Part shown: positions 37,582 to 45,999 of the stretch, piece after piece
Layout: each line of letters starts with the position of its first letter
Numbering within the stretch: the stretch's first letter is position 1
Source of the DNA: Mariniphaga sediminis
Lineage (GTDB): Bacteria > Bacteroidota > Bacteroidia > Bacteroidales > Prolixibacteraceae
DNA: 64,000 nt
Reading direction: 5' to 3'
Assembly: GCF_003573545.1 (NCBI RefSeq)
Contig: NZ_QWET01000015.1
Span: 1-64,000 of the forward strand
The notes under the pieces: model-generated
What the model saw: the letters and a program-made list of their open reading frames with translations, nothing else
Told to the model about the DNA's origin: nothing
Databases searched by the model: none
Program-made: the position numbers and the translations under genes

Positions 37582-38841
37582 CTATGTTTCCCTCTTTTTC
37601 TTTTTAGCAGCCGGAAACAACACATTATTCAGGATAAGCCGGTATCCGGGGGAGTTAGGGTACAGGTTTAAATCGGTTGGCGGATCGCCCACGAGGTGCC
37701 GGTAATCTTCCGGGTCATGGCCACCATAAAAAGTCCAGAACCCTTTCCCTTTTTCGCCATGGATGTATCGGGCTTCACGGGCCGGTTTATTTTCGCCCAT
37801 AATCAGGACATTGGGTTTTATCACTTCTTTTCGGAAGGCTGTGGTTTGCCCCATGAATCCTTTGATCAGGTTGCGGTGATTTTGGCAAAGCATAGTGGGA
37901 ATAGGATCCCATTTTGCTGAAAATTCAAACAGGGAGAAAAAATCGTTTTCCCTTGGAATATGGCGGGTATTGGTAGCGTCTATGTTGGAAAACTCATATA
38001 CATTCGGGTCTTTTTCCAGTTTAAAGTTCTCAAAGGCAAAGGTTTTGGAAAAGTCGAGTTTTTCATCTGCATTAGGGATTGCCGGATCGCCGTCGAACAT
38101 TGATTCGCAGATGTCAAGTCCGGTGGCTGCTCTTGCAATGTCGTAGGTATCTGTAGCGGCACACATGGCAAACAGGAAGCCGCCATTCACCACATACTTG
38201 TCAATTTCCCGGGTAATGAACGATTTCATTTCTGACACTTTCAAAAATCCCAGTTCTTCAGCCATGTTTTTATTGATACCTACTTCCTGCTGGTACCAGG
38301 GCATATGTTGATGGGTTCTCCAAAATTTTCCAAACTGCCCGGTAAAATCTTCATGGTGCAGGTGTAGCCAGTCGTAATCAACGAGTTTTCCGTTTAAGAT
38401 TTCTTCGTCATAAATAATATCGTATTCGATTTCAGCATAAGTGAGAACCAGTGTTACTGCATCGTCCCAGGGTTGTTTGTTGGGCGGGGAATATACGGCA
38501 ATTCTGGGTGCTTTATTCATGCTCACTGCATCCTGGTTCGCTTCGGGCTGTGCAATTTCATTCAGTATGGCAGATGCCTGCACATCGGTAATTGTTTCAA
38601 AGGAAACCCCCCGAACCACACATTCGCTTTCAATCTCCGGATGGTGCTGTATAAGGAAACTTCCTCCCCGGTAATTAAGCAGCCACTTCACTTCTACATT
38701 TCGTTGAAGTACCCAGTAGGCAATCCCGTAAGACTTTAGGTGGTCTTGCTGTGAATCGTCCATGGGAATCAGTAATTGGATAGCACTGGCGTGGATAAAG
38801 AATATCCAAAATCCGAACAACAACACTACTTTTTTTCTCAT
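37582..38841 (-). CDS. Exported protein with amidotransferase-like fold, function unknown
   Basis: A 419-aa protein. The start is set at the ATG at 38841 because a good signal peptide follows (KKVVLLFGFWIFFIHA). The longer open frame would overlap dnaB by 95 bp. A segment near residue 227 (NGGFLFAMCAATDTYD) resembles the nucleophile elbow of class I glutamine amidotransferase/ThuA-like folds, with C227 in the right place. A C-terminal half with FWTFYGGHDPEDY follows. I recall relatives next to dnaB labelled asparagine synthetase B; nothing here supports that activity. The gene lies 16 bp after dnaB. Confidence 0.7.
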   Translation of the reverse strand: MRKKVVLLFGFWIFFIHASAIQLLIPMDDSQQDHLKSYGIAYWVLQRNVEVKWLLNYRGGSFLIQHHPEIESECVVRGVSFETITDVQASAILNEIAQPEANQDAVSMNKAPRIAVYSPPNKQPWDDAVTLVLTYAEIEYDIIYDEEILNGKLVDYDWLHLHHEDFTGQFGKFWRTHQHMPWYQQEVGINKNMAEELGFLKVSEMKSFITREIDKYVVNGGFLFAMCAATDTYDIARAATGLDICESMFDGDPAIPNADEKLDFSKTFAFENFKLEKDPNVYEFSNIDATNTRHIPRENDFFSLFEFSAKWDPIPTMLCQNHRNLIKGFMGQTTAFRKEVIKPNVLIMGENKPAREARYIHGEKGKGFWTFYGGHDPEDYRHLVGDPPTDLNLYPNSPGYRLILNNVLFPAAKKKKRET

Positions 38842-38857
38842 ATCTGCTTTCCTGTTA

Positions 38858-40414
38858 TCAGAAAGGCACATCGTTGCCTGCCCTGTTGGGTTTATCAAAA
38901 CCTGTATTGGTGGAAATGCCCGAACTTGCTGCATACTCTTCCGCATCATCATCCTCGTTCATTTTGGAGCTGAAAGTTTGAGCATTGAAGCCTTCGGAAA
39001 AGTTCGTTTCCATGTCGCTAAATTTGGCCAATTCTTTTTTAAACGCCAAATGTACGTCGCCTGTGGCGCCATTCCGGTGCTTGGCAATGATAATCTCAGC
39101 TACCCCAAGTAACGAGTTTCCGGAATCATCTTCTGTAATTCCGAAATATTCGGGGCGGTGAATAAATGTTACAATATCGGCGTCCTGTTCAATGGCTCCT
39201 GATTCGCGCAGGTCGGAAAGCTGCGGGCGCTTCCCCTCGCGTGATTCAACAGATCGGTTCAACTGAGAAAGTGCAAGAATGGGGATGTTAAGTTCTTTGG
39301 CAATGGCTTTAAGCGACCGTGAGATTGTACTTACTTCCTGTTCGCGGCTGCCCCGGTTGTCGGAACCGGCAGTCATCAACTGCAGGTAATCCACGATAAC
39401 CACTTGAATATCGTGTTGCATTTTCAGGCGGCGGCATTTGGCCCGAAACTCAAAAATGGATAGTGCCGGGGTGTCATCAATAAAGATAGGTGCTTTTTCC
39501 AGAGATGAAATTTTCCGGTTCAGGTGTTCCCATTCATAGTTTTCGAGCCGGCCCGTTTTTAACTTATCGTTTCCCAGCTCAGTTTCGGCAGCTATGAGGC
39601 GGTTCACAAGCTGAATGGATGACATTTCCAAAGAGAAAATAGCTGTCGCGCGGTTGTGTTCAACAGCCATGTTGCGGGCCATACTCAGTACAAAAGCCGT
39701 TTTCCCCATCGAAGGGCGCGCCGCAATAATTACGAGGTCGGTTCGCTGCCATCCGGAAGTAATACGGTCAATGGCCGTAAAACCCGAAGGTACCCCGCTG
39801 AGACCGTCTTTTTGTTGACGTGCTTTTTCAATCTGGAGGATGGCCTCATTTAACACCGGTTTAATGGGAACTGTCTCTTTTTTGATATTTCGTTCTGCTA
39901 CCTGGAAAAGTGAGGATTCGGAGAAGTCAATGAGGTCGTCAACATCTAATGTATCGTCATACGATTTTGCCTGGATTTCTGAAGAAACCCGAATAAGTTC
40001 CCTTTGAATAAATTTCTGGGCAATAATACGGGCGTGAAATTCGAGGTGGGCAGCCGAAGCCACTCTTCTCGTAAGTTGAGTGATGTAACCGGGGCCTCCC
40101 ACTATGTCCAGTTGTTCCCTGTCTTTCAATTCCTGGGTCACCATGAGCAGGTCAACGGGTTTTTCGTTAGAGGAGAGTTCCTTAATTGCTTCAAAAATTT
40201 TTTGGTGTTCTTCCTTGTAGAAACTGGAAGTGTCGATTATGTCGGCTACTGTCACATAAGCATCGCGTTCGAGCATCAACGCCCCCAAAACAGCTTCTTC
40301 CACCTCTACTGCCTGTGGGGGCAGTTTTCCGTATTGTGCGTTTATTTCGTCAATGGTCATTCCCGTTTGACGTCGGGTTTGATTGGGATTTTTCTTTTTT
40401 TTATCAACAGCCAT
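38858..40414 (-). CDS. dnaB: Replicative DNA helicase
   Basis: A 518-aa ring helicase that unwinds DNA at the replication fork. An N-terminal helical domain (about 25-130; PPQAVEVEEAVLGALML) and a linker lead to the RecA-type motor with Walker A ARPSMGKTAFVL, Walker B VVIVDYLQLM, and the conserved ALSQLNRSVE and RESGAIEQDADIV stretches. A C-terminal acidic tail ends in AGNDVPF. Lysines dominate the extreme N-terminus. No intein interrupts the P-loop region. Confidence 0.97.
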   Translation of the reverse strand: MAVDKKKKNPNQTRRQTGMTIDEINAQYGKLPPQAVEVEEAVLGALMLERDAYVTVADIIDTSSFYKEEHQKIFEAIKELSSNEKPVDLLMVTQELKDREQLDIVGGPGYITQLTRRVASAAHLEFHARIIAQKFIQRELIRVSSEIQAKSYDDTLDVDDLIDFSESSLFQVAERNIKKETVPIKPVLNEAILQIEKARQQKDGLSGVPSGFTAIDRITSGWQRTDLVIIAARPSMGKTAFVLSMARNMAVEHNRATAIFSLEMSSIQLVNRLIAAETELGNDKLKTGRLENYEWEHLNRKISSLEKAPIFIDDTPALSIFEFRAKCRRLKMQHDIQVVIVDYLQLMTAGSDNRGSREQEVSTISRSLKAIAKELNIPILALSQLNRSVESREGKRPQLSDLRESGAIEQDADIVTFIHRPEYFGITEDDSGNSLLGVAEIIIAKHRNGATGDVHLAFKKELAKFSDMETNFSEGFNAQTFSSKMNEDDDAEEYAASSGISTNTGFDKPNRAGNDVPF

Positions 40415-40624
40415 TTTTATCCGTTGGTTATTTTGAAATAGAACAAAAAATTAAAGCATCTAAATTACAAAATAAGGGTTGGGCAGGGCAAATTTTGAGC
40501 CGTTTAGTTGTTAACCAATCTTATTCACAAATGTTTATTGGTGAAAACCCAAGCCTTGTATTTCCTTTGTTACCAGTGTAATTCAGCCTTTTAGCCCATT
40601 TTTGTTTAGTTTGTGGTAAAGTTA

Positions 40625-41611
40625 TTATTCCTGCAGGCCCTCTTCAATCACCCGCGAAATAATTCCGGTGAGGGTATGGCCCATGGCTTTAATTTGCTGA
40701 GGTATAAAGCTTGTTGCCGTCATGCCCGGTGTTGTGTTCACTTCGAGAAAATAGAACTCCTTTTCTTTTAAAATGAAGTCGACCCTCACAATCCCGGAGC
40801 ATTGGCAGAGATCATAAATCCGGGAGCTCAGTTGCTGGCATTTTCCGAACAGGTCTTCCGGAAGGCGGGCAGGCGTTATTTCGTCGGTTGCTCCCGGTGT
40901 ATATTTCGCTTCAAAATCGAAAAATTCATTTTTGGGAATAACTTCTGTTACCGGGAAAATAATTTTTTCATCTTGCAGCTTTACGAGGCCGCATGTAAAT
41001 TCAGACCCGTCGATAAATTCTTCTACCAGAACATCAGAGCTTTCTTCCCATGCTTTTTCAATGGCAGGAACCAACTCATTTTCATTTTTAACTTTGGTAA
41101 CCCCAAAACTCGAACCTCCCGCATTGGGCTTCACAAAAATGGGTAACCCCAGCTCTTTTACTATATCTTCACTTTTTATATTTTGACCTTTCCGGAGATG
41201 AAGGGAGCGGGCCATTTTTATGCCAAATGTTTTTAGATAATTGTTGCAGAACCACTTATTGAAAGTGAGTGATGACGAGTGGACATTACAGGTGGAGTAA
41301 GGTATGGCAAGCAACTCAAGATATCCCTGTAGTATACCATCTTCGCCTGGTGTGCCATGAATGGTAATGTAAGCAAAATCAAACTTTATTTTTTCCCCGT
41401 TTAAGCTGAAGCTGAAATCAGATTTATCAATGGCAGCTATTTTGCTTTCATCCTGGATGACGTCCCAGTCGTTCCCGCGCATCTGGACCAGCCAGGGAGT
41501 AAATTTTTCCTTGTCTATTGCGGCAAAAATATTGGCGCCACTTTTTACTGACACTACAAACTCCGAAGAGTCGCCACCGGTAATTACTGCTATGTTCGGT
41601 TTTCTATTCAT
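40625..41611 (-). CDS. ddl: D-alanine--D-alanine ligase
   Basis: A 328-aa ATP-grasp ligase producing the D-Ala-D-Ala dipeptide for MurF. The N-terminal AVITGGDSSEF loop, the PVFVKP-like ATP segment (LPIFVKPNAGGSSFGV), the YTPGATDEITPA region and the C-terminal metal-binding FLEVNTTPGMT are intact. The N-terminal serine motif differs from the E. coli GGxSxEH form (DSSEFVVS), as in other Bacteroidetes. Its start overlaps the end of the rluD-like gene by 8 bp, the last step of the operon PASTA protein-rluD-ddl. Confidence 0.95.
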   Translation of the reverse strand: MNRKPNIAVITGGDSSEFVVSVKSGANIFAAIDKEKFTPWLVQMRGNDWDVIQDESKIAAIDKSDFSFSLNGEKIKFDFAYITIHGTPGEDGILQGYLELLAIPYSTCNVHSSSLTFNKWFCNNYLKTFGIKMARSLHLRKGQNIKSEDIVKELGLPIFVKPNAGGSSFGVTKVKNENELVPAIEKAWEESSDVLVEEFIDGSEFTCGLVKLQDEKIIFPVTEVIPKNEFFDFEAKYTPGATDEITPARLPEDLFGKCQQLSSRIYDLCQCSGIVRVDFILKEKEFYFLEVNTTPGMTATSFIPQQIKAMGHTLTGIISRVIEEGLQE

Positions 41612-42653
41612 ATCTGCTTGCTATATAATTTTCCCATTTTTCAATAACGGTTGCCATGTCTTCCGGCAGCGCCGAGTCGAATAGCATTTTTTCCCCTGTT
41701 ACAGGATGAACAAATCCCAGCGTCTTTGCATGAAGCGCCTGACGGGGCAGCAATTTAAAACAATTTTGTACAAACTGTTTGTATTTGGTGAAAGTTGTTC
41801 CACGTAAAATTTTATCGCCCCCGTAAGTGGAATCGTTAAATAACGGGTGGTTGATGTATTTCATGTGTACCCTTATCTGGTGCGTCCTTCCGGTTTCCAG
41901 TCTGCATTCCACAAGGCTAACGTAGCCAATGCTTTTCAGTACAGAATAATGTGTGACTGCGGGTTTGCCATAATCTTCCTCCGGAAAAACAGTAAAAACC
42001 TGCCGGTTTTTCAGGCTACGGCCGATATTCCCGGAAATGATTCCCTCGTTTTCCTTTGGAGTTCCCCAAACCATTGCCTGGTAACGTCTTTCGGTGGTTT
42101 TATTAAAAAACTGGAGCGCCAGTTTATTTTTTGCCAGTTCGGTTTTTGCCACTACCATTAATCCGGAAGTGTCTTTATCGATGCGGTGTACCAGTCCGGG
42201 TCTCGGATCTTCACTGTTAAAAAGGGGCAGGTCTTTGTAATACCATGCCAGGGCATTTACCAGGGTGCCTGAATAGTTCCCATGTCCCGGGTGGACTACC
42301 AGCCCCGCAGGTTTGTTTAGCACAATCAGTTGATCGTCTTCAAATACAATATCCAGCGGAATATTTTCCGGAATAATTTTTAGCTCCCGACGGGGGTAAT
42401 CCATCACAATACGGATTTCGTCGTTGGGTTTTATTTTATAGCTGGCTTTTACCGGCGTTTCATTCACCAGAATATTTCCTGCTTCGGCAGCCGCCTGAAT
42501 ACGGCTCCGGGAAGCATTGTCTATACGGTTGGAAAGGTATTTGTCGATGCGCATCACCGATTGACCCGGATCTACCGTTAACCGGTAATGTTCATACATC
42601 CCTTCTTCTTCCTGCTCTTCGTATTCAAACGGATAATCGACTATTTTCATCAT
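41604..42653 (-). CDS. rluD: RluA-family 23S rRNA pseudouridine synthase (RluD-like)
   Basis: About 349 aa, starting at the ATG at 42653 that overlaps the PASTA gene's TAA by one base. A longer open frame upstream runs inside the PASTA gene and is rejected. An S4 RNA-binding domain (about 25-90; IDKYLSNRIDNASRSRIQ) and the catalytic domain with RIDKDTSGLMVVAKT, whose aspartate is the nucleophile, follow; GRTHQIRVH is also conserved. It most likely modifies helix 69 of 23S rRNA like RluD; RluC-like specificity is not excluded. Confidence 0.9.
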   Translation of the reverse strand: MMKIVDYPFEYEEQEEEGMYEHYRLTVDPGQSVMRIDKYLSNRIDNASRSRIQAAAEAGNILVNETPVKASYKIKPNDEIRIVMDYPRRELKIIPENIPLDIVFEDDQLIVLNKPAGLVVHPGHGNYSGTLVNALAWYYKDLPLFNSEDPRPGLVHRIDKDTSGLMVVAKTELAKNKLALQFFNKTTERRYQAMVWGTPKENEGIISGNIGRSLKNRQVFTVFPEEDYGKPAVTHYSVLKSIGYVSLVECRLETGRTHQIRVHMKYINHPLFNDSTYGGDKILRGTTFTKYKQFVQNCFKLLPRQALHAKTLGFVHPVTGEKMLFDSALPEDMATVIEKWENYIASRYE

Positions 42654-43459
42654 TAAAATTCTTGGGTGGGAGTGTTTTCCAATTTGAGTTGATCCACAGT
42701 TGCCCACAAATCTATTGATGCGCCAAGAGGTATGCCGGATGTAGCTTTGGGATCGGGCCTTTGCCGCCAAATCCGGGCATTCAGCGAATCATCTTTTGAG
42801 ATTACTGATTCGTCGTAAATGACAACACCGGTATTAAGCATCGCACTGGTCAATGTAACCTGAGCCTCTTCAATAGTAAATCCTTTTAAGTTGGGAAGGG
42901 AGGTGGTTTGGTTGCCTCGCTTGCTTCCAACTACCAGGTCAATAGAAGTGCCTTTTGGAAGTTGTTTCCCGGGCAAAATATCAATGGAGTCAATTTGAAC
43001 GCTTAATACAAGGTTGTCGTATTCTGATGGTCTGTAAGAAATATTGCCGATTTGAAGGCCTGAATTTTCAACCAGCACCTGTGCCTGCCGGAAGGAAATA
43101 TCTGTTAGCTGGGGGAGTGTTACCATTTCAGGCCTGACAGAATTTATGGTAAGGAAAATGGTACGCTTTTTTTTAACACCGTGCCCTGGCCTTGGAATCT
43201 GATCCACCACCACACCGGGGGCGGCATCATCCATAAAAAGGGAATCAACAACTTCAACTTTTAAGTCGTGTTTTCCGGCTACCCCAACCACTTCAGAAGG
43301 TTTCATCCCTGTGAAATCGGGAACAGGATTCGACTGTCCGTGCCGGGTGTATTTTTCCAATCCCTTCATGGCAATGAAGAGAATAACTGCCAGAACAAGA
43401 ATGGCTAAAATCAACTGGATTAAAAATGTCCGGCTGGTAAGAAACCTGGATGAACTCAT
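42653..43459 (-). CDS. Membrane-anchored PASTA-domain protein
   Basis: A 268-aa protein with a short cytoplasmic N-terminus, one transmembrane helix (about 12-32) and three PASTA repeats outside: about 43-110 (VPDFTGMKPSEVV), 112-180 (LPQLTDISFRQAQ) and 185-255 (LPNLKGFTIEEAQ). PASTA repeats bind peptidoglycan or muropeptides in Ser/Thr kinases and PBPs, but here no kinase or transpeptidase domain is attached. The operon with ddl supports a cell-wall role such as localisation or sensing. The function is inference. Confidence 0.88.
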   Translation of the reverse strand: MSSSRFLTSRTFLIQLILAILVLAVILFIAMKGLEKYTRHGQSNPVPDFTGMKPSEVVGVAGKHDLKVEVVDSLFMDDAAPGVVVDQIPRPGHGVKKKRTIFLTINSVRPEMVTLPQLTDISFRQAQVLVENSGLQIGNISYRPSEYDNLVLSVQIDSIDILPGKQLPKGTSIDLVVGSKRGNQTTSLPNLKGFTIEEAQVTLTSAMLNTGVVIYDESVISKDDSLNARIWRQRPDPKATSGIPLGASIDLWATVDQLKLENTPTQEF

Positions 43460-43488
43460 GCTTTTTTGGTTACATGTAATTAATGGAA

Positions 43489-43496
43489 CAAAAATA
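43489..43496 (-). promoter_or_regulatory. Putative -7 element of the PASTA-rluD-ddl operon
   Basis: Minus-strand TATTTTTG is an exact TAnnTTTG match, 29 bp before the PASTA gene start. Confidence 0.5.
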
Positions 43497-43528
43497 GGGG
43501 AAAAAATAAGACAAGGTTCATAGAAACA

Positions 43529-43564
43529 CGAAAAGGTAAAGAATCGAGATCCTTTACCTTTTCG
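43529..43564 (-). terminator. Intrinsic terminator after rpmH
   Basis: CGAAAAGGTAAAG (43529-43541) pairs perfectly with CTTTACCTTTTCG (43552-43564). It lies 23 bp past the rpmH stop. Confidence 0.8.
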
Positions 43565-43587
43565 GTCCTGTTAGTATAAGGTATTAA

Positions 43588-43746
43588 TTATCTTTTATGC
43601 CTTGGTTCGTCTGAAACGGTCAGTCTCTTGCGGCCTTTAGCCCGGCGGGATTTTAATACTTTCCTGCCGTTGGCACTCGACATTCTTTCCCTGAAACCGT
43701 GTTTGTTTCTTCTTTTTCTGTTCGATGGCTGAAATGTCCTTTTCAT
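43588..43746 (-). CDS. rpmH: 50S ribosomal protein L34
   Basis: A 52-aa basic ribosomal protein. Translation of the minus strand gives [18 protein letters not shown], then [21 protein letters not shown] and a terminal HKR, the almost invariant L34 pattern. The C-terminal extension with [10 protein letters not shown] is usual for Bacteroidetes. It is a short single-gene unit with its own promoter and terminator. Unlike in many bacteria, rnpA and dnaA are not next to it. Confidence 0.97.
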   Translation of the reverse strand: MKRTFQPSNRKRRNKHGFRERMSSANGRKVLKSRRAKGRKRLTVSDEPRHKR

Positions 43747-43791
43747 CACTTATAGTTTTTGCTTTTTATACCTGTCTTAATTTTCGGACTG

Positions 43792-43799
43792 CAAAAATA
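43792..43799 (-). promoter_or_regulatory. Putative -7 element of rpmH
   Basis: Minus-strand TATTTTTG matches TAnnTTTG exactly, 45 bp before the L34 start codon. Confidence 0.5.
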
Positions 43800-43851
43800 G
43801 CTGTTTTTTTAATTCCGCCAAACAGTTACCGTTTTTCTTTCGAATTGTTTG

Positions 43852-44562
43852 CTAATTTTCTTCTTTTTTTACTGAAAAGCGGAACCCGATACCATGCAGA
43901 TTTACGATTTTGATGTTGGGGTCGGGTTGAAAATATTTACGGAGACGGGAAATAAAAACATCGAGGCTCCTTCCCAGGAAATAATCATTCGAGCCCCATA
44001 CCCGCTCCAGAATTTCGTTTCTGTTTAGTACTTTGTTGGTGTTTTCAGAAAAGTATTTAATCAGTTCCATTTCTTTCATGGTGAGTTTACGCGCCTCACC
44101 GTCAAGCGAAAGGATCAGCTCGTCTGGTAGAAAAACAAAACGGCCTATTTTTTTTGATTGGCTTTTTTCCGGTTTTTGTCCCGCAATATTATTGCTGCGC
44201 TTCAAAAATATTTTGATTTTCAGGAGCAATTCCTCCATGCTGAAAGGTTTGGGAATATAATCGTCGCCGCCAATAGTGAGACCTGTTATTTTATCCTCGG
44301 TCATTGAACGGGCCGTGAGGAAAATGATGGGCACATTGTCATTGGTTTTCCGGATGTGTTCGGCTACTTTAAAACCATCCACCTTGGGAAGCATTACATC
44401 GAGTATGATAAGATGATATTTGTTTTTTTCAAATGACTCGATGGCTTCCTGCCCGTTTTCAGCCACATCTACCTGGTAGCCGTTTTGTTCCAGATTGTCT
44501 TTTACGATAAACCTTAGGGCATCGTCGTCTTCAACCAGTAAAAGTTTTAATGCCTCATCCAT
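43852..44562 (-). CDS. OmpR/PhoB-family response regulator
   Basis: A 236-aa two-component regulator. The receiver domain has E11-D12-D13, the phospho-acceptor D55 in LIILDVMLPK, and K105 in IPKPFSMEEL. A winged-helix output domain (about 140-236) carries VWGSNDYFLGRSLDVFISRLRKYF. It overlaps its sensor kinase gene by 8 bp, so the two are made together. The overall layout recalls the RprXY system of Bacteroides, but equivalence is not established. Confidence 0.93.
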   Translation of the reverse strand: MDEALKLLLVEDDDALRFIVKDNLEQNGYQVDVAENGQEAIESFEKNKYHLIILDVMLPKVDGFKVAEHIRKTNDNVPIIFLTARSMTEDKITGLTIGGDDYIPKPFSMEELLLKIKIFLKRSNNIAGQKPEKSQSKKIGRFVFLPDELILSLDGEARKLTMKEMELIKYFSENTNKVLNRNEILERVWGSNDYFLGRSLDVFISRLRKYFQPDPNIKIVNLHGIGFRFSVKKEEN

Positions 44563-45832
44563 TTTTCTGTGGTATTAAGAGTGTAAATATACTGCCTCCC
44601 GACGGATTATTGTCCACTTTAATTTCCCATTTATGGGCTTTTACAATTTTTCGCACATAATCAAGGCCCAACCCGAAACCTTTCACATTATGAACATTGC
44701 CCGTTGGAATCCGGAAAAAACGTTTGAAAATCTTTCTCCGGTATTTTTTTGAGATGCCAATACCGTTGTCGGTAAACCGGATAGACAGATAATTTTTGGA
44801 GGAGTAGGCATCGATTATCAACCGGGGCTTTTTTTCGCAATATTTTGCACCGTTTTCAAGTATATTTAAAACAAGATTGGTGAAATGAAATTTGTCTGCA
44901 ACAATAATCATTGTTGCTTTTTCCAGGTTTAGTTTAATGTCGGCCTTGCTCCCGGAGTCGGATTGGCTGAAATATTCGGTTACCTCTTTCAGGAATTTTT
45001 GAAGGTCAATTTTTTCTTTGTTTAGGTGTACTTTGTTTTTTTCAAGCGAAGCCAGGTTCAATACTTTTTCCACGTTTTTCGACAGGCGATGATTTTGTTC
45101 TTGTATTATCCGTGCATACTCAAACAACCGTTTGGGATTTTCCAGTATTTTTTCGTCAGCAATAACTTTTGCAGAAAGCGCGATGGAAGAAATCGGGGTT
45201 TTCAATTCGTGGGTCAGGTTGTTTATAAAATCTTTCTGGATTTGTGAGAGCTGCCGTTGGCGAATGATAACCGAAAGGGTGTAGCCAAAAAACAGAATAA
45301 CAACCAGCAATAAACCCGTGAAGAGGTACCATATTGACAGTCGTGCCTGGAAATAGGGAGCCCGATCGGGGAAATGGACGGCAAAATAGTAAGCACTGGC
45401 ATCTTTTCCGGTCAGAAAGTTGTATGTTGAAGGATTTTCTTCTCCCCTTGCCGATATAAACGTTTTCTGTTCCAGATTTGCGGAAGAAGGATTGTTGATG
45501 GCAAACTCAAAATCAGTATAAATTTGATGTTTTTTTAGCTCTTCCAGCAGGTGAAGCTTGAGTAGTTCAAAATCGATCTGCGCATCCACCGTAACCAAAT
45601 AGTAGCTGTCTGAAATAATTTCAACGGGAGTAATGCTGTCAAAGTTTGCCGTATTCCCACTGGCAACCAAAAGCTGCCAGGCTACTTCTTTTAAAGCTAC
45701 AGCAGCACTCTCCCTGAATTGTTCTTCTGAATAATTGTAAGAACTGCGAAGGAAAAAGAACTGGAGCGACAAGGCTCCTGCCACAGTAATGGTAGCAAGA
45801 ATTATAATGTATGTTAAAGTTTTTCCCTTCAT
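44555..45832 (-). CDS. Membrane sensor histidine kinase
   Basis: A 425-aa kinase. TM1 lies at about 7-27; a periplasmic sensory region of about 140 residues with no recognised domain and TM2 (about 168-190) follow. The HisKA helix contains the phospho-accepting H208 in THELKTPISS. The HATPase domain has NILENGAKYCEKK (N box) and FTDNGIGI plus GFGLGLDYV (G boxes). It has no HAMP domain. It is co-transcribed with the response regulator downstream. The signal is unknown. Confidence 0.93.
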   Translation of the reverse strand: MKGKTLTYIIILATITVAGALSLQFFFLRSSYNYSEEQFRESAAVALKEVAWQLLVASGNTANFDSITPVEIISDSYYLVTVDAQIDFELLKLHLLEELKKHQIYTDFEFAINNPSSANLEQKTFISARGEENPSTYNFLTGKDASAYYFAVHFPDRAPYFQARLSIWYLFTGLLLVVILFFGYTLSVIIRQRQLSQIQKDFINNLTHELKTPISSIALSAKVIADEKILENPKRLFEYARIIQEQNHRLSKNVEKVLNLASLEKNKVHLNKEKIDLQKFLKEVTEYFSQSDSGSKADIKLNLEKATMIIVADKFHFTNLVLNILENGAKYCEKKPRLIIDAYSSKNYLSIRFTDNGIGISKKYRRKIFKRFFRIPTGNVHNVKGFGLGLDYVRKIVKAHKWEIKVDNNPSGGSIFTLLIPQKNG

Positions 45833-45943
45833 AGGTATCCTGTTCGATGGTCAGTTGCCGGTGAATTTTTTATCTCCCTGGATTATTAACACTTCGTTAA
45901 CAAAATATTACGCCTGATTAACATCGCAAATAAGAACCATCTT

Positions 45944-45951
45944 TAACTTTG
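45944..45951 (+). promoter_or_regulatory. Putative -7 element of the DUF1573 gene
   Basis: TAACTTTG matches TAnnTTTG exactly, 48 bp before the start codon. Confidence 0.5.
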
Positions 45952-45999
45952 CTTCACAAAAGTAAATGAATAAATCCAAAAAATTAAAATACTTCACAA

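Noticed and set aside
37582-38841. Asparagine synthetase B function
   Set aside because: No N-terminal cysteine glutaminase domain or AsnB synthetase motif is present; the protein is exported.
38842-38952. 37-residue N-terminal extension of the exported protein upstream of ATG 38841
   Set aside because: It overlaps the dnaB end by 95 bp and would bury the signal peptide.
42654-42770. 39-residue N-terminal extension of the RluD-like protein
   Set aside because: It lies inside the PASTA gene in another frame; the ATG overlapping the PASTA stop is a better start.
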